Shown one piece after another: positions 44,365 to 53,599 of a stretch of 64,000 nucleotides of DNA. Both the position numbers and the translations under genes were made by a program. A model generated the notes under the pieces. That model made no database searches, was not told the DNA's origin, and saw only the letters and a list, made by a program, of their open reading frames with translations. Origin of the DNA: an uncultured Bacilli bacterium (GTDB lineage Bacteria; Bacillota_I; Bacilli_A; RF39; UBA660); contig CAKOSZ010000001.1 in assembly GCA_934119955.1 (NCBI GenBank), positions 251,332-315,331 of the forward strand. The letters are read 5' to 3'. Numbering within the stretch: position 1 is the first letter of the stretch; every line of letters starts with the position of its first letter.

Positions 44365-45090
44365 ATGAAAGAAAAAAGTTTAAAAGTTTTAGTTATTGTA
44401 TTAACTATATTAGTAGTGGGGTTAGGTGGTTTTATTGTCTATGACAAGGTTTTAAATAATAAAAATACTAATAGTAATAATAAAAATAATAATATTCAAG
44501 ATGAACCAAAAGATGATGTTGAAAAAGATAATTTAGAAGAAAAATTACAAGCAAAGGCAGATGCTAAAAATTTAACTATCAAAAAATATTTAGAAGAATA
44601 TATGATATATATACCACATAGTTATGATTATGATAATGGTAGTAAACTTAAAAATATAAGTATAGAAGATATTTATAACAATAATGAAAAAATAAGTTTT
44701 TGTATATGGAAGTATGTTTGGTTTAATGCAAGTGATGCAGATAATAGAAGTTTAGATGTTAAACAAGTTGATGACTATCTCGATGAATATTTTAATTTGA
44801 AAAATTATAAAGTTAAGGAACTGGTAATTGGAAAGCCAGATGATTCAAATATATTTGGTTTAACTAAAAAGAATAATAAGTATATTGCAACTGCTATACC
44901 AACAGAATGGAGTTTTCCAAGTTATGAAGTATTTGATGTTAAATATTTAGAAGACAGTATTGAAGTTAGTTTCAAAGTTCCTTTTAAGGCATATCCAACT
45001 GAAACAAAAATATATACTGATGAGGGAACATTATATTTAAAATATAATAATGGAAACTTTAATTTTTCTAAAATAGAATTTGTAAAATAA
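44365..45090 (+). CDS. Tandem membrane-anchored paralogue B
   Basis: The protein has 241 aa: a signal anchor (residues 6-28), an Asn/Lys/Asp linker, a charged helix (EEKLQAKADAKNLTIKKY) and a C-terminal extracytoplasmic domain ending KIYTDEGTLYLKYNNGNF. It is about 85-90 percent like the next gene by eye; 44387-44612 is identical in DNA to 45153-45378. The ATG at 44365 follows GGGAGG; a GTG at 44353 in frame lies before that site and is rejected. Function unknown. Confidence 0.65.
   Translation: MKEKSLKVLVIVLTILVVGLGGFIVYDKVLNNKNTNSNNKNNNIQDEPKDDVEKDNLEEKLQAKADAKNLTIKKYLEEYMIYIPHSYDYDNGSKLKNISIEDIYNNNEKISFCIWKYVWFNASDADNRSLDVKQVDDYLDEYFNLKNYKVKELVIGKPDDSNIFGLTKKNNKYIATAIPTEWSFPSYEVFDVKYLEDSIEVSFKVPFKAYPTETKIYTDEGTLYLKYNNGNFNFSKIEFVK
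44387..44612 (+). repeat. 226-bp identical block, copy 1 of a tandem duplication
   Basis: Identical by eye to 45153-45378. It covers the anchor, linker and charged-helix coding region of the two paralogues. Confidence 0.8.
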
Positions 45091-45133
45091 GTATGTGTAA
45101 TTATATATAATAGTTTTATATAAAGGAGAGTAT

Positions 45134-45850
45134 ATGAAAAATAATTTAAAAATTTTAGTTATTGTATTAACTATATTAGTAGTGGGGTTAGGTGGTTTTA
45201 TTGTCTATGACAAGGTTTTAAATAATAAAAATACTAATAGTAATAATAAAAATAATAATATTCAAGATGAACCAAAAGATGATGTTGAAAAAGATAATTT
45301 AGAAGAAAAATTACAAGCAAAGGCAGATGCTAAAAATTTAACTATCAAAAAATATTTAGAAGAATATATGATATATATCCCATTTAATTATGATAAAGAT
45401 GATAAACTTAAAAATATAAGTATAGACGATATTTATAATGACAATGAAGAAATAAGTTTTAGCATCTGGATGTATGTTTGGTTTAATGCAAGTGATGTAG
45501 ATAATAGAAGTTTAGACGTTAAACAAGTTGATGACTTTGTGTATGAATATTTCAATTTGAAAAATTATGAAGTTAAAGAGAAAGTAATTGGAGAACCAAG
45601 TGTTTCAAATATATTTGGTTTAACTAAAAAAAATAATAAGTATATTGCAACTATGGAACCAACAGAGTGGGGTTTTCCAAGTTATGAAGTATTTGATGTT
45701 AAATATTTAGAAGACAGTATTGAAGTTAGTTTCAAAGTTCCTTTTACGGCATATCCAACTGAAACAAAAATATATACTGATGAGGGAACATTATATTTAA
45801 AATATAATAATGGAAACTTTAATTTTTCTAAAATAGAATTTGTAAAATAA
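45134..45850 (+). CDS. Tandem membrane-anchored paralogue C
   Basis: This is a 238-residue near-copy of the preceding gene with the same anchor, linker and C-terminal domain (WFNASDVDNRSLDVKQVDD, PTEWGFPSYEVFDVKYLED). Substitutions cluster between residues 80 and 190, while both ends are nearly unchanged, as expected from recent duplication plus local gene conversion. AAAGGAGAG lies before the ATG. A strong terminator follows. Confidence 0.65.
   Translation: MKNNLKILVIVLTILVVGLGGFIVYDKVLNNKNTNSNNKNNNIQDEPKDDVEKDNLEEKLQAKADAKNLTIKKYLEEYMIYIPFNYDKDDKLKNISIDDIYNDNEEISFSIWMYVWFNASDVDNRSLDVKQVDDFVYEYFNLKNYEVKEKVIGEPSVSNIFGLTKKNNKYIATMEPTEWGFPSYEVFDVKYLEDSIEVSFKVPFTAYPTETKIYTDEGTLYLKYNNGNFNFSKIEFVK
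45153..45378 (+). repeat. 226-bp identical block, copy 2 of a tandem duplication
   Basis: Second copy of 44387-44612. The first ~110 bases also match the start of the gene at 43250 with few changes. Confidence 0.8.
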
Positions 45851-45880
45851 AACTAGAGTGTGCTCTCTAGTTCTTTTTTT
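45851..45880 (+). terminator. Terminator after the tandem paralogues
   Basis: AACTAGAG pairs with CTCTAGTT (8 bp, 6-base loop) followed by C and T7. Confidence 0.8.
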
Positions 45881-45959
45881 ATTTTTTGTATAGTGGGAAT
45901 CACTGCTTTTTTATTGCAACAAGTTGCATTATTATTATATGCAAAAATGCATAACATAA

Positions 45960-46658
45960 TCACTTATGTGTTTCTTTGTCATTTTTTCTTTTACTTACAT
46001 AATTAACAGTATCATCAGCAAGTATTTCCATGGCATCTAAATATTCTTCTTGGTATAATCCTTTTATTTTTCTTAAAGCCGACAACTCGGTACAACCAAG
46101 AATTATTTTTTCACATCCTTCTTCTTTTAATCTATTAGTAACATCATAAAATTTATCTAAACTAATATCTTTATTGCTTTTAACCCCATCATATATTACT
46201 TCTTGAATAGTATCTTGATCTATACTATTTGGTATTACACATTCAATATCATATTCATTTAATAAATCTTCATATATTTTACTTTTAATAGTACCCTTAG
46301 TTGCAAGTAATCCTACTTTTTTTATTTTATTTTTATCTAAATATTTAACGGTTTCTTCAACAATATTAATAAAATGAATATCAGTTGCATTTTTAATTTC
46401 CTTATAAAAGTAAGAAGCAGTATTACAAGGCATTACAATAACAGAACAATTGGCTTTTTCTAATTTTTTAACCATATCAAGAATTTTATAAACTGGATTA
46501 TCCTTAGTATTATCTAATATATAACTTGTTCTATCAGGAGTAGTTGGATCATTTATAACAACAAGTTCAATATCATTATCATCTATTCTTTCATTTATTA
46601 ATTCCATAAATTTAACTGTTGCAAGAGGACCTAATCCTCCAATTATACCTATTTTCAT
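45960..46658 (-). CDS. Aspartate/glutamate racemase family protein
   Basis: The cofactor-independent two-cysteine racemase fold is intact: IGIIGGLGPLATVKF opening, C78 in VMPCNTASYF and C189 in ILGCTELSAL. Its 232 residues are normal. The type is aspartate racemase-like rather than MurI-like, judging by GGLGPLAT. It is the last gene of a two-gene minus-strand operon and overlaps the ATP-grasp ligase upstream by ATGA. The pairing suggests that it supplies a D-amino acid, probably D-Asp, to that ligase for cell-wall cross-bridging. Confidence 0.9.
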   Translation of the reverse strand: MKIGIIGGLGPLATVKFMELINERIDDNDIELVVINDPTTPDRTSYILDNTKDNPVYKILDMVKKLEKANCSVIVMPCNTASYFYKEIKNATDIHFINIVEETVKYLDKNKIKKVGLLATKGTIKSKIYEDLLNEYDIECVIPNSIDQDTIQEVIYDGVKSNKDISLDKFYDVTNRLKEEGCEKIILGCTELSALRKIKGLYQEEYLDAMEILADDTVNYVSKRKNDKETHK

Positions 46659-48196
46659 ATAATATTCTCCTCATGTAATTCTTGAACTTTATCTAAATTA
46701 TCTATTATAATTAAATTTGTATTTTCTTTAATAAAATCTTTTATACTTTCATCATCTATATCAATTATTAAATAATTTGTTTTAATACTTTCTAAATATT
46801 TAATATTTTCAAGTATATTTTCTTTTTCCAGATTTTTAGTAAGTATTATATTTATAATAATATGTTCTTGATCAGTTTTAGCCTTTGTATTCATTACTAT
46901 ATCATCAAATAATTTAGTAGTTTTATTATAATCATTTCCTATAATACCTAAACTTTTTTTATCATTTTTGTTATTACTATCATCATTATTATTATTATTA
47001 TTTACATAATACTTTTTATATTTATTATAATAGTTAAGTGTTCTTAAAGTAAGGAAGTAATATCTTTTAAAACTAAAATCTTTTTTATAAAATAAAATAT
47101 TTCTTACTTTCTTTTCTTGATAAAGTTTTTTTACTAATTCTTTCAATTTTTCATTTTTTAAATATTTAAATATAACTCCTTTTGGTACAATTGTCCAAAG
47201 GTAATCATTTTTTAAATATTCAGTTTCCATGTCTTTATCATAGATAAAATCATCAACTACATATTTAGTTAAATTACAACCTGCAACAGTTGTAAAAGAA
47301 GAACTTCTTCCTTGTCTTATATTTATTTCAAATAATTTATAAGTATTTGTTTTCTTATCAAATTTAAAATCAAAGTTGGCATATCCAACATAGTTAATAC
47401 TTTCTAGAAAATCTTTCATTTTCTTAAATAACTCTTCATCATAAGTTGGAATAATTGCATCATAGTCTCCTATTGATTTAGGAGTTTTTTCTTCTAGTAA
47501 AATATTACCAAGAGCCATGAAAGTTACATGATGATGTTTATTAACATAGCAATTCATTACTCTTAAAGTAGTATCATCACCTTCAATATATTCTTGAACT
47601 ATTAAATTACCTTTATAACTTGAATTATATATATTATTAATAGTATTATTATATTCATCTTCATTATAAACAATAAATACTTTCTTTTTCCCAGGAAAAT
47701 CCGTTTTAAAATAAGAAACAGAATCACTTGGTTTAATAATAACTGGATAATTAAAATCAACACTTATGTTTTCTTTATTTATAATTTTTGTTTTTGGATA
47801 ATCTAAATTATATTTACTACAAGTTTTATAAAACTCTTCTTTTAAAACTAATTTATTCATTAATTCTTCATCAATATAAGGAACTAAGAAATATTTTTCA
47901 AGTTCTTTTTTATTTTCTACAATTAGTTTCATATAAGTATCACTACAAGCAATTAAAAGTAGTTTTTTATCTTTATTGTTTTCATATATTTTTTTTAATT
48001 CTTCTAAAAATACTTCTTTTTTTTCTATATCTTTATTTTGATGTAAATCAATTATTTTTGTATATCTTGTTTCTAAAAAATCACATTTACCAAGAGCAAT
48101 ACTTCTAATATTATATTGTTCATGAAAAGAAACAGCCATACCATAAACATTTCTATCACTTCCAAGTAAAACTGGAATAAAATTATATTCTTTCAT
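46655..48196 (-). CDS. ATP-grasp ligase (D-aspartate ligase-like) with C-terminal pseudo-racemase domain
   Basis: Residues 1-395 form a carboxylate-amine ATP-grasp enzyme: N-terminal VLLGSDRNVYGMA, ATP-binding PVIIKPSDS and LIVQEYIEGDD, and the Mg-binding FEINIRQGRSSSF. The closest functional group I know is the D-aspartate ligase that adds D-Asp to the Lys of the peptidoglycan stem. An Asn/Asp linker (399-412) is followed by about 100 residues that align with the N-terminal half of the neighbouring racemase (LGIIG..., IKYLESIKTNYLIIDIDDES), but the catalytic Cys position reads Asp/Ile. This tail is probably a decayed racemase domain. It overlaps the racemase gene by 4 bases. Confidence 0.82.
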   Translation of the reverse strand: MKEYNFIPVLLGSDRNVYGMAVSFHEQYNIRSIALGKCDFLETRYTKIIDLHQNKDIEKKEVFLEELKKIYENNKDKKLLLIACSDTYMKLIVENKKELEKYFLVPYIDEELMNKLVLKEEFYKTCSKYNLDYPKTKIINKENISVDFNYPVIIKPSDSVSYFKTDFPGKKKVFIVYNEDEYNNTINNIYNSSYKGNLIVQEYIEGDDTTLRVMNCYVNKHHHVTFMALGNILLEEKTPKSIGDYDAIIPTYDEELFKKMKDFLESINYVGYANFDFKFDKKTNTYKLFEINIRQGRSSSFTTVAGCNLTKYVVDDFIYDKDMETEYLKNDYLWTIVPKGVIFKYLKNEKLKELVKKLYQEKKVRNILFYKKDFSFKRYYFLTLRTLNYYNKYKKYYVNNNNNNDDSNNKNDKKSLGIIGNDYNKTTKLFDDIVMNTKAKTDQEHIIINIILTKNLEKENILENIKYLESIKTNYLIIDIDDESIKDFIKENTNLIIIDNLDKVQELHEENII

Positions 48197-48253
48197 ATAA
48201 ACCTCTCTTAATTAGTATAACACAAATATAATAAATAATTTAAATAAATTAAG

Positions 48254-48282
48254 TTGACTATCTTTTTTTCTTATTATATACT
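48254..48282 (+). promoter_or_regulatory. Promoter of the femX-like operon
   Basis: TTGACT (48254-48259), 17 bases and TATACT (48277-48282), 20 bases before the ATG at 48303. It faces away from the racemase/ligase pair. Confidence 0.7.
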
Positions 48283-48302
48283 TTAAATGAAGTTGGTGAA
48301 TA

Positions 48303-49490
48303 ATGAAACTTAAAAAAATAAAAGAAAAAGAATATATAAAATTTACTAAGGATAAAGCACATTTTTTACAAAGTTATGAATGGGGTGAATTATCTAAAAC
48401 TAGAAATTTTAAACCATTATATGTAGGATTATATGATAAAGATAAGTTAGTTGCAACCTCTCTTTTACTAAGAAAAGATTTGTTGTTAGGTTATTCTTAT
48501 TATTATATACCAAGAGGTTTTACTCTTGATTATAATGATTTTTCTTTAATTAAGGAGTTTACTTTTAAGTTAAAAGAATTTTTAGATAAAAAGGTTATCT
48601 TTTTTAGAATAGATCCTGATATTAAACTTCATACTATTTCTGTAAATGCTAAGAAAACTGATGGTCCAGATAATTATAAATTAGTATCATTTCTTAAAAG
48701 TATAGGTTATAAGCATAGAAAATTAACTTATTTTTTTGAAACTACGGAACCTCGTTTTACATATAGAATTGATTTAGACAAAAGTGTAGAAGAATTAGAT
48801 AAGAATTACTCTCAAATGGTTCGTCATCATATTAAAAGGGCAGATAAATATAAAGTTATGGTAGAACGAGGTAATAGGGATTCTATAAAAGAGTTTGTAA
48901 GATTAATGAAATTAACCGAAGCAAGACAAAACTTTTATTCTCATCCAGATAAATTTTATTATGATTTTTATGATATATTTAAAGATAATTTAACTATTCT
49001 TTTAGCAAGTGTTAATTTAAATGATATTATTTCATATTTAGATAGTGAAATTAGTAAAAATGATGAAAGAAAAGAAAAACTTCTTCAAGAAAAAAATGAA
49101 TATTTAAAGAAATTTAAACTTAATGAAAAGTATTATGTAAGTGCATATTATATGGTTACTTATGGTAATAAAAGTTGGTATTTATATGGTGCTAATGATT
49201 TAGATTTTAAAAATACTTGTGCTAATTATAAATTATTTGATTATCAAATTAAAGAAGCTAAAAGATTAGGTTCAACTATTTTTGATGAATTTGGAACAAT
49301 TGGTAAACCAAATAGTAAAAGTAATTTAGTAGGATTAAATGAATTTAAGAAAAAATGGGGTGGTGAATATACTGAGTTTATTGGTGAATTTGATTTTGTT
49401 TTAAATAGATTTATGTATACTATTTTTAAAATTTTAATTCCAATAAGGCATAAAATAATAAGATATAAATTAAGAAAGAAGGTAAAATAA
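48303..49490 (+). CDS. FemX/FemAB-family peptidoglycan aminoacyltransferase
   Basis: The 395-residue protein has the FemABX double-GNAT plan: an HFLQSYEWGELSKTR opening, FYYIPRGFTLD-like PRGFTLDYND, KIRRADKYKVMV-type HIKRADKYKVMVERG, a coiled-coil arm (about 240-270, SEISKNDERKEKLLQEKNEY) and the ending GANDLDFKNTCANYKLFDYQI followed by FDEFGTIG. Members transfer an amino acid from tRNA to the lipid II stem. It lies divergent to the ligase/racemase pair and overlaps the second ATP-grasp gene by one base, so the set probably builds an interpeptide bridge. The amino acid added is unknown. Confidence 0.9.
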   Translation: MKLKKIKEKEYIKFTKDKAHFLQSYEWGELSKTRNFKPLYVGLYDKDKLVATSLLLRKDLLLGYSYYYIPRGFTLDYNDFSLIKEFTFKLKEFLDKKVIFFRIDPDIKLHTISVNAKKTDGPDNYKLVSFLKSIGYKHRKLTYFFETTEPRFTYRIDLDKSVEELDKNYSQMVRHHIKRADKYKVMVERGNRDSIKEFVRLMKLTEARQNFYSHPDKFYYDFYDIFKDNLTILLASVNLNDIISYLDSEISKNDERKEKLLQEKNEYLKKFKLNEKYYVSAYYMVTYGNKSWYLYGANDLDFKNTCANYKLFDYQIKEAKRLGSTIFDEFGTIGKPNSKSNLVGLNEFKKKWGGEYTEFIGEFDFVLNRFMYTIFKILIPIRHKIIRYKLRKKVK

Positions 49491-50683
49491 TGGATTTTTT
49501 AATTGCAGTACTTGGTGGTGACATGAATACTTATGGTGTTGCCAGAGCATTTTTTATGAAATATAAAAGAAAACTTATTGTTCTTGGTAAAACACCTTTA
49601 TATCCAACTAGTCATAGTAAAATAGTAGAACCTTATTATTATGAAGATATATTAACAAGTACTGGTTTAGTTAAGGCTTTAACTGATTTAAATAAAAAAT
49701 ATCAAAGTACTAAAATAATATTACTTGGTAATACTGATTATTATGTAGAACATATTATGAATAACCGTGATTTAATTGAGAAAATAAGTAGTAATTATAT
49801 AATTCCAATGGTTGATATTCAAATGTTTAATAAATTATTTAATAAAGAATCATTTTATTCTTTATGTGAAAAATATAATTTAAACTATCCTAAGTATCAA
49901 ATATATGATTTTAGTAAAGATAAGTTAGAAAATTATAAAATTAAATTTGATTATCCTATTTTTATAAAACCAGCCGATTCTGTTTTATATTCTAAATATG
50001 AATTTGTTGGTAAACAAAAAGGATATAAAATTCATAGTTATTTAGAACTTGTAAAAGTTATATCTTTAATATCAAAAAGTAATTATCCTGGTAAGTTTAT
50101 ATTTCAAGAATATATAAATGGTAATGATGAATCAATGTATGTTTTAACTTTTTATGTTTCTAAAAATAATAAAGTTCAAGTTGCAACTTGTGGTAATATT
50201 TTAATGCATGATAGAAGTCCAAAATTAATAGGTAATTACTCAGCAATAAAAGATGCTTATTTAAAAGATTTAAGTTTTGCTTTAAAAGATTTTTTAGAAA
50301 GTATAAAGTTTACTGGTATTTGTCATTTTGATATTGAATATGATATTAAAAGAAAAAAATATTATATATTTGAAATGAATATAAGACAAGGAAGAAGTAA
50401 TTTTTATACTTATGCAAGTGGTGTTAATTTATGTGAATATTTAATAGATGATTACATATATAATAAAGAAAAGGAATTTGAAATTGCAAATAAACCTTTT
50501 GTTGTTAGTATTATACCAAAGTGTATGTTAAAATATTGTTTAAATAAGAATAAACAAAAGATTAAAATTAAGAATTTCTATCGTTTTTCTTTATCAAAAT
50601 ATGATATTAATATTATAAGATATTTATATCAAATGAAATGGGATTATCATATAATTCATGATTATTTAAAGTATAATAAATAG
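49490..50683 (+). CDS. Second ATP-grasp amino-acid ligase
   Basis: A 397-residue paralogue of the ligase at 46655 without its tail: LIAVLGGDMNTYGVARA, PIFIKPADSVLYS, FIFQEYINGNDE and FEMNIRQGRSNFYTYASG. It should ligate an amino acid to a peptidoglycan precursor or small molecule with ATP. Two related ligases around one FemX-like protein suggest two different additions, for instance on both sides of a short bridge. It starts on the femX stop codon and is 7 bases before the symporter gene. Confidence 0.8.
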   Translation: MDFLIAVLGGDMNTYGVARAFFMKYKRKLIVLGKTPLYPTSHSKIVEPYYYEDILTSTGLVKALTDLNKKYQSTKIILLGNTDYYVEHIMNNRDLIEKISSNYIIPMVDIQMFNKLFNKESFYSLCEKYNLNYPKYQIYDFSKDKLENYKIKFDYPIFIKPADSVLYSKYEFVGKQKGYKIHSYLELVKVISLISKSNYPGKFIFQEYINGNDESMYVLTFYVSKNNKVQVATCGNILMHDRSPKLIGNYSAIKDAYLKDLSFALKDFLESIKFTGICHFDIEYDIKRKKYYIFEMNIRQGRSNFYTYASGVNLCEYLIDDYIYNKEKEFEIANKPFVVSIIPKCMLKYCLNKNKQKIKIKNFYRFSLSKYDINIIRYLYQMKWDYHIIHDYLKYNK

Positions 50684-50690
50684 GAGGAAT

Positions 50691-51989
50691 ATGGAAAAAA
50701 TAAATAGTATTATTTGGAGTATTTCAACTGTTATGCTAGTATTGTCTGGTCTTTATTTTGCTTTTAAACTTGATTTTTTACATTTAAAATTAAAAAAATT
50801 ATTTAAAGTTTTAAAAAAAGGTGATAAAGATTCTTCGGGAATATCACCTATATCATCTTTAATGGTATCTCTTGGTGCTTGTATTGGAGTAGGTTCTCTT
50901 GCTGGAATTGCCTTATCAATTTATAAAGGTGGGGTAGGAACAATTTTTTGGATACTATTATCTTGTATAATTGTTGCTCCTAATTCTTTAGTTGAAAATA
51001 CTTTAGCAGTTGTTTATCATGAAAAAAGTGGTAAAGATTATTTAGGTGGACCGGCTTACTATATAAAAAAAGGTTTAGGTAAGAAAAAATTATCTTATTT
51101 ATATGCAAGTTTAATAATAATAACTTATATTTTTGGCTTTTTAACTATTCAATCTAATACTATTGCTAAATCTTTTACAACTGTTTTTAATGTTCCAAGT
51201 ATTTTTATTGGAGTAATAACTGGTTTAATTTCTTTTTTAATTATTTTTAAAGGAATAAAAGGAATTTCTAAGTTTTCTAATGTTTTTATTCCAACAATGA
51301 GTTTTATCTATTTATTAATTACTTTATTTATAGTTTTAAAAAATATTACAATGTTACCAAGTTTAATTATTAAAATTATTGCTAGTGCTTTTAATTTTAA
51401 AGCCCTTGGTTGGGGAATGTTTTCAGTTATTTTAATAGGTATTCAACGGGGAATATTTTCAAATGAAGCAGGACTTGGAACTGCATCTATTGCCTCAGGT
51501 TCTTCAAATACCAAGGATGCAATTAAGCAAGGAATGATTTCAACTTTGGGAGTTTACTTTGTAACTTTTGTTGTTTGTCTTGGAACAGCACTAATTATTT
51601 TAACTTCTAATTATAATCCAACAAATTATATAGATGTCAATGGAATTGAAATTACAAGAGATGCTTTAAATTATCATTTAGGTTTTTTGGGAGATATTAT
51701 TTTATATTTTTGTATAATAGCCTTTTCTTTTTCAACAATTGTATCAGGTTATTATTATGGAGAATCCAATTTAAAATTTATTTTTAAAGATGTTTCTAAT
51801 CAAAATATTTTATTATTAAAAGTTATTACTTGTTTTTTACTAGTTTTAGGAAGTTTTATAAGTCCAACTATTTTATGGAATTTAGTAGATATTTTAGCTG
51901 GAATACTTGCAATTATAAATATTTATGCTATTTTTTCTTTAAGACGTGATATAATAGAAGAATATTTAGTTTATAAGAGGTTGTTATGA
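50691..51989 (+). CDS. Sodium:alanine symporter (AGCS) family transporter
   Basis: The 432-residue membrane protein has about ten to eleven hydrophobic segments and the AGCS signatures SLGACIGVGSLAGIALSIYKGG, DYLGGPAYYIKKGLGKK and QRGIFSNEAGLGTASIASG. The family imports D/L-alanine or glycine with sodium. Co-transcription with cell-wall ligases suggests it supplies an amino acid for bridge synthesis. It overlaps ung by four bases. Confidence 0.9.
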   Translation: MEKINSIIWSISTVMLVLSGLYFAFKLDFLHLKLKKLFKVLKKGDKDSSGISPISSLMVSLGACIGVGSLAGIALSIYKGGVGTIFWILLSCIIVAPNSLVENTLAVVYHEKSGKDYLGGPAYYIKKGLGKKKLSYLYASLIIITYIFGFLTIQSNTIAKSFTTVFNVPSIFIGVITGLISFLIIFKGIKGISKFSNVFIPTMSFIYLLITLFIVLKNITMLPSLIIKIIASAFNFKALGWGMFSVILIGIQRGIFSNEAGLGTASIASGSSNTKDAIKQGMISTLGVYFVTFVVCLGTALIILTSNYNPTNYIDVNGIEITRDALNYHLGFLGDIILYFCIIAFSFSTIVSGYYYGESNLKFIFKDVSNQNILLLKVITCFLLVLGSFISPTILWNLVDILAGILAIINIYAIFSLRRDIIEEYLVYKRLL

Positions 51990-52645
51990 TAGGAAATGAT
52001 TGGGATAATATATTAGATAGTGAATTTAAAAAAGAATATTTTTATAAGCTATTAAAGTTTGTTCAACTAGAATACTCTAAACATGAGGTGTATCCACCTA
52101 AAAAAGAAGTATTTCGCTGTTTCAGGAACACCCCTTATAAAAATGTTAAGGTTGTAATACTTGGTCAAGATCCATACCATGGTTATGGAGAAGCAGAAGG
52201 ATTATGTTTCTCAGTTCCAGATGGAATTAAAAGACCACCTTCTTTAACTAATATATTTAAAGAACTTGAAACTGACTTAGGTTGTAGTATTCCAAAATCT
52301 AGTTCTTTAATACCTTGGGCTAAACAAGGAGTACTTCTTTTAAATACAACTTTAACAGTTATAAAAGATCATGCCAATAGTCATAAAGATATAGGTTGGG
52401 GAGTATTTACAGATGAAGTAATTAAAAAACTAAATGAAAAAGAAGAACCAGTTGTTTTTATCCTTTGGGGTAATTTTGCTCGGAGTAAAAAGAAATTTAT
52501 TACTAATAAAAAACACTTAGTAATAGAATCAGCTCATCCTTCTCCACTGTCTGCTTATAATGGGTTCTTTGGTTCCAAACCTTTTTCTAAAACTAATGAG
52601 TTTTTAGTTAAAAATAACTTAACTCCTATTAATTGGCAAATTTAA
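51986..52645 (+). CDS. ung: Uracil-DNA glycosylase
   Basis: This family 1 UDG removes uracil from DNA. The catalytic water-activating motif LGQDPYHGYGEAEGLCFSV and the DNA-intercalating HPSPLSAYNGFFG are intact. Its 219 residues are standard. It is translationally coupled to the upstream symporter (ATGA overlap) without an obvious functional link. Confidence 0.97.
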   Translation: MIGNDWDNILDSEFKKEYFYKLLKFVQLEYSKHEVYPPKKEVFRCFRNTPYKNVKVVILGQDPYHGYGEAEGLCFSVPDGIKRPPSLTNIFKELETDLGCSIPKSSSLIPWAKQGVLLLNTTLTVIKDHANSHKDIGWGVFTDEVIKKLNEKEEPVVFILWGNFARSKKKFITNKKHLVIESAHPSPLSAYNGFFGSKPFSKTNEFLVKNNLTPINWQI

Positions 52646-52704
52646 TTTGCTTTTTTTTCTAATTAGTGCTATGATATCTTGGTTTGTAAATTTAGGGGTG
52701 GATT

Positions 52705-53556
52705 ATGTTAAAAATAGTAGAAGTATCTTGTCCTGCCAAAATTAATTTATTTTTAAATGTAACAGGATTTAATGAAGAAAAAAAATTACATAGTGTAAAA
52801 ATGATAAATCAAACAATTGATTTATATGATAATATAACTTTACAAGAAACAAAAGTAGGAAATGGTATTACTGTTAAATCTAATAATATAGTTCTTTCAA
52901 ACAATATTTGTTATGAAGCAGCTAAGTTATTTTTTGAATATACTAAGATAAAACCAAATAGTTTTTTAATTACAATTCAAAAAAATATTCCAGATAATTC
53001 TGGTCTTGGTGGAAATTCAACTGATGCTGCGGGGGTACTTCTTGGCTTAAATGAATATTATCATACTAACTCAACTAAACGAGAACTAATATTTTTAGCC
53101 TCACTTCTTGGTCAAGATGTTCCATATTTTATTTATTCTGGTTGTAAAATTGTAACAGGATATGGAGATAGAATAGAAACATACTCAAAAAGTCCTTATC
53201 AACGCTTTTTAGTTATTAAACCAGATTTTGAATTAAAAAAAGAAGATATGATTTCTCAAATAGATAAAAATAATTTAAATGAAAAAAATATTTCGGTTAA
53301 ATTACTTTCCAATGATTTTTCTAGTGTTATGCCAGAAGAAACTACTAGATTAAAAGAATTTTTAAGTAAATATCCAGATTTAAATTATTCCTTATCTGGA
53401 ACAGGACCATCTTACTTTATTGCATTTTCTGAAAAGTATATTAAATCAACAATGAAAATAATTCTAAAAAATGAATTTCCAAATTACAAATTATATGATG
53501 TTAAAAAAAGTGATGGTCATAAATTATTAATTAGATATTCTGCTAAAAGAAGTTAA
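52705..53556 (+). CDS. ispE: 4-diphosphocytidyl-2-C-methyl-D-erythritol kinase
   Basis: This GHMP kinase acts in the non-mevalonate isoprenoid pathway. The opening CPAKINLFLNVTGFNEEKKLHSV, the ATP loop PDNSGLGGNSTDAAGVLLG and the late LSGTGPSYFIAF are all family motifs. Its 283 residues are standard. GGGGTGG lies before the ATG. A long bidirectional terminator covers its end. It implies MEP-pathway isoprenoid supply for undecaprenyl phosphate. Confidence 0.95.
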   Translation: MLKIVEVSCPAKINLFLNVTGFNEEKKLHSVKMINQTIDLYDNITLQETKVGNGITVKSNNIVLSNNICYEAAKLFFEYTKIKPNSFLITIQKNIPDNSGLGGNSTDAAGVLLGLNEYYHTNSTKRELIFLASLLGQDVPYFIYSGCKIVTGYGDRIETYSKSPYQRFLVIKPDFELKKEDMISQIDKNNLNEKNISVKLLSNDFSSVMPEETTRLKEFLSKYPDLNYSLSGTGPSYFIAFSEKYIKSTMKIILKNEFPNYKLYDVKKSDGHKLLIRYSAKRS

Positions 53557-53599
53557 AAAAAGTATATAGTATTTTAATTTAACTATATATTTTTTTTAA
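53553..53599. terminator. Bidirectional terminator between ispE and the 53583 gene
   Basis: An 18-bp stem (53553-53570 with 53582-53599, one wobble) overlaps both stop codons. It has A-runs on one side and T-runs on the other, so it can act in both directions. Confidence 0.85.
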
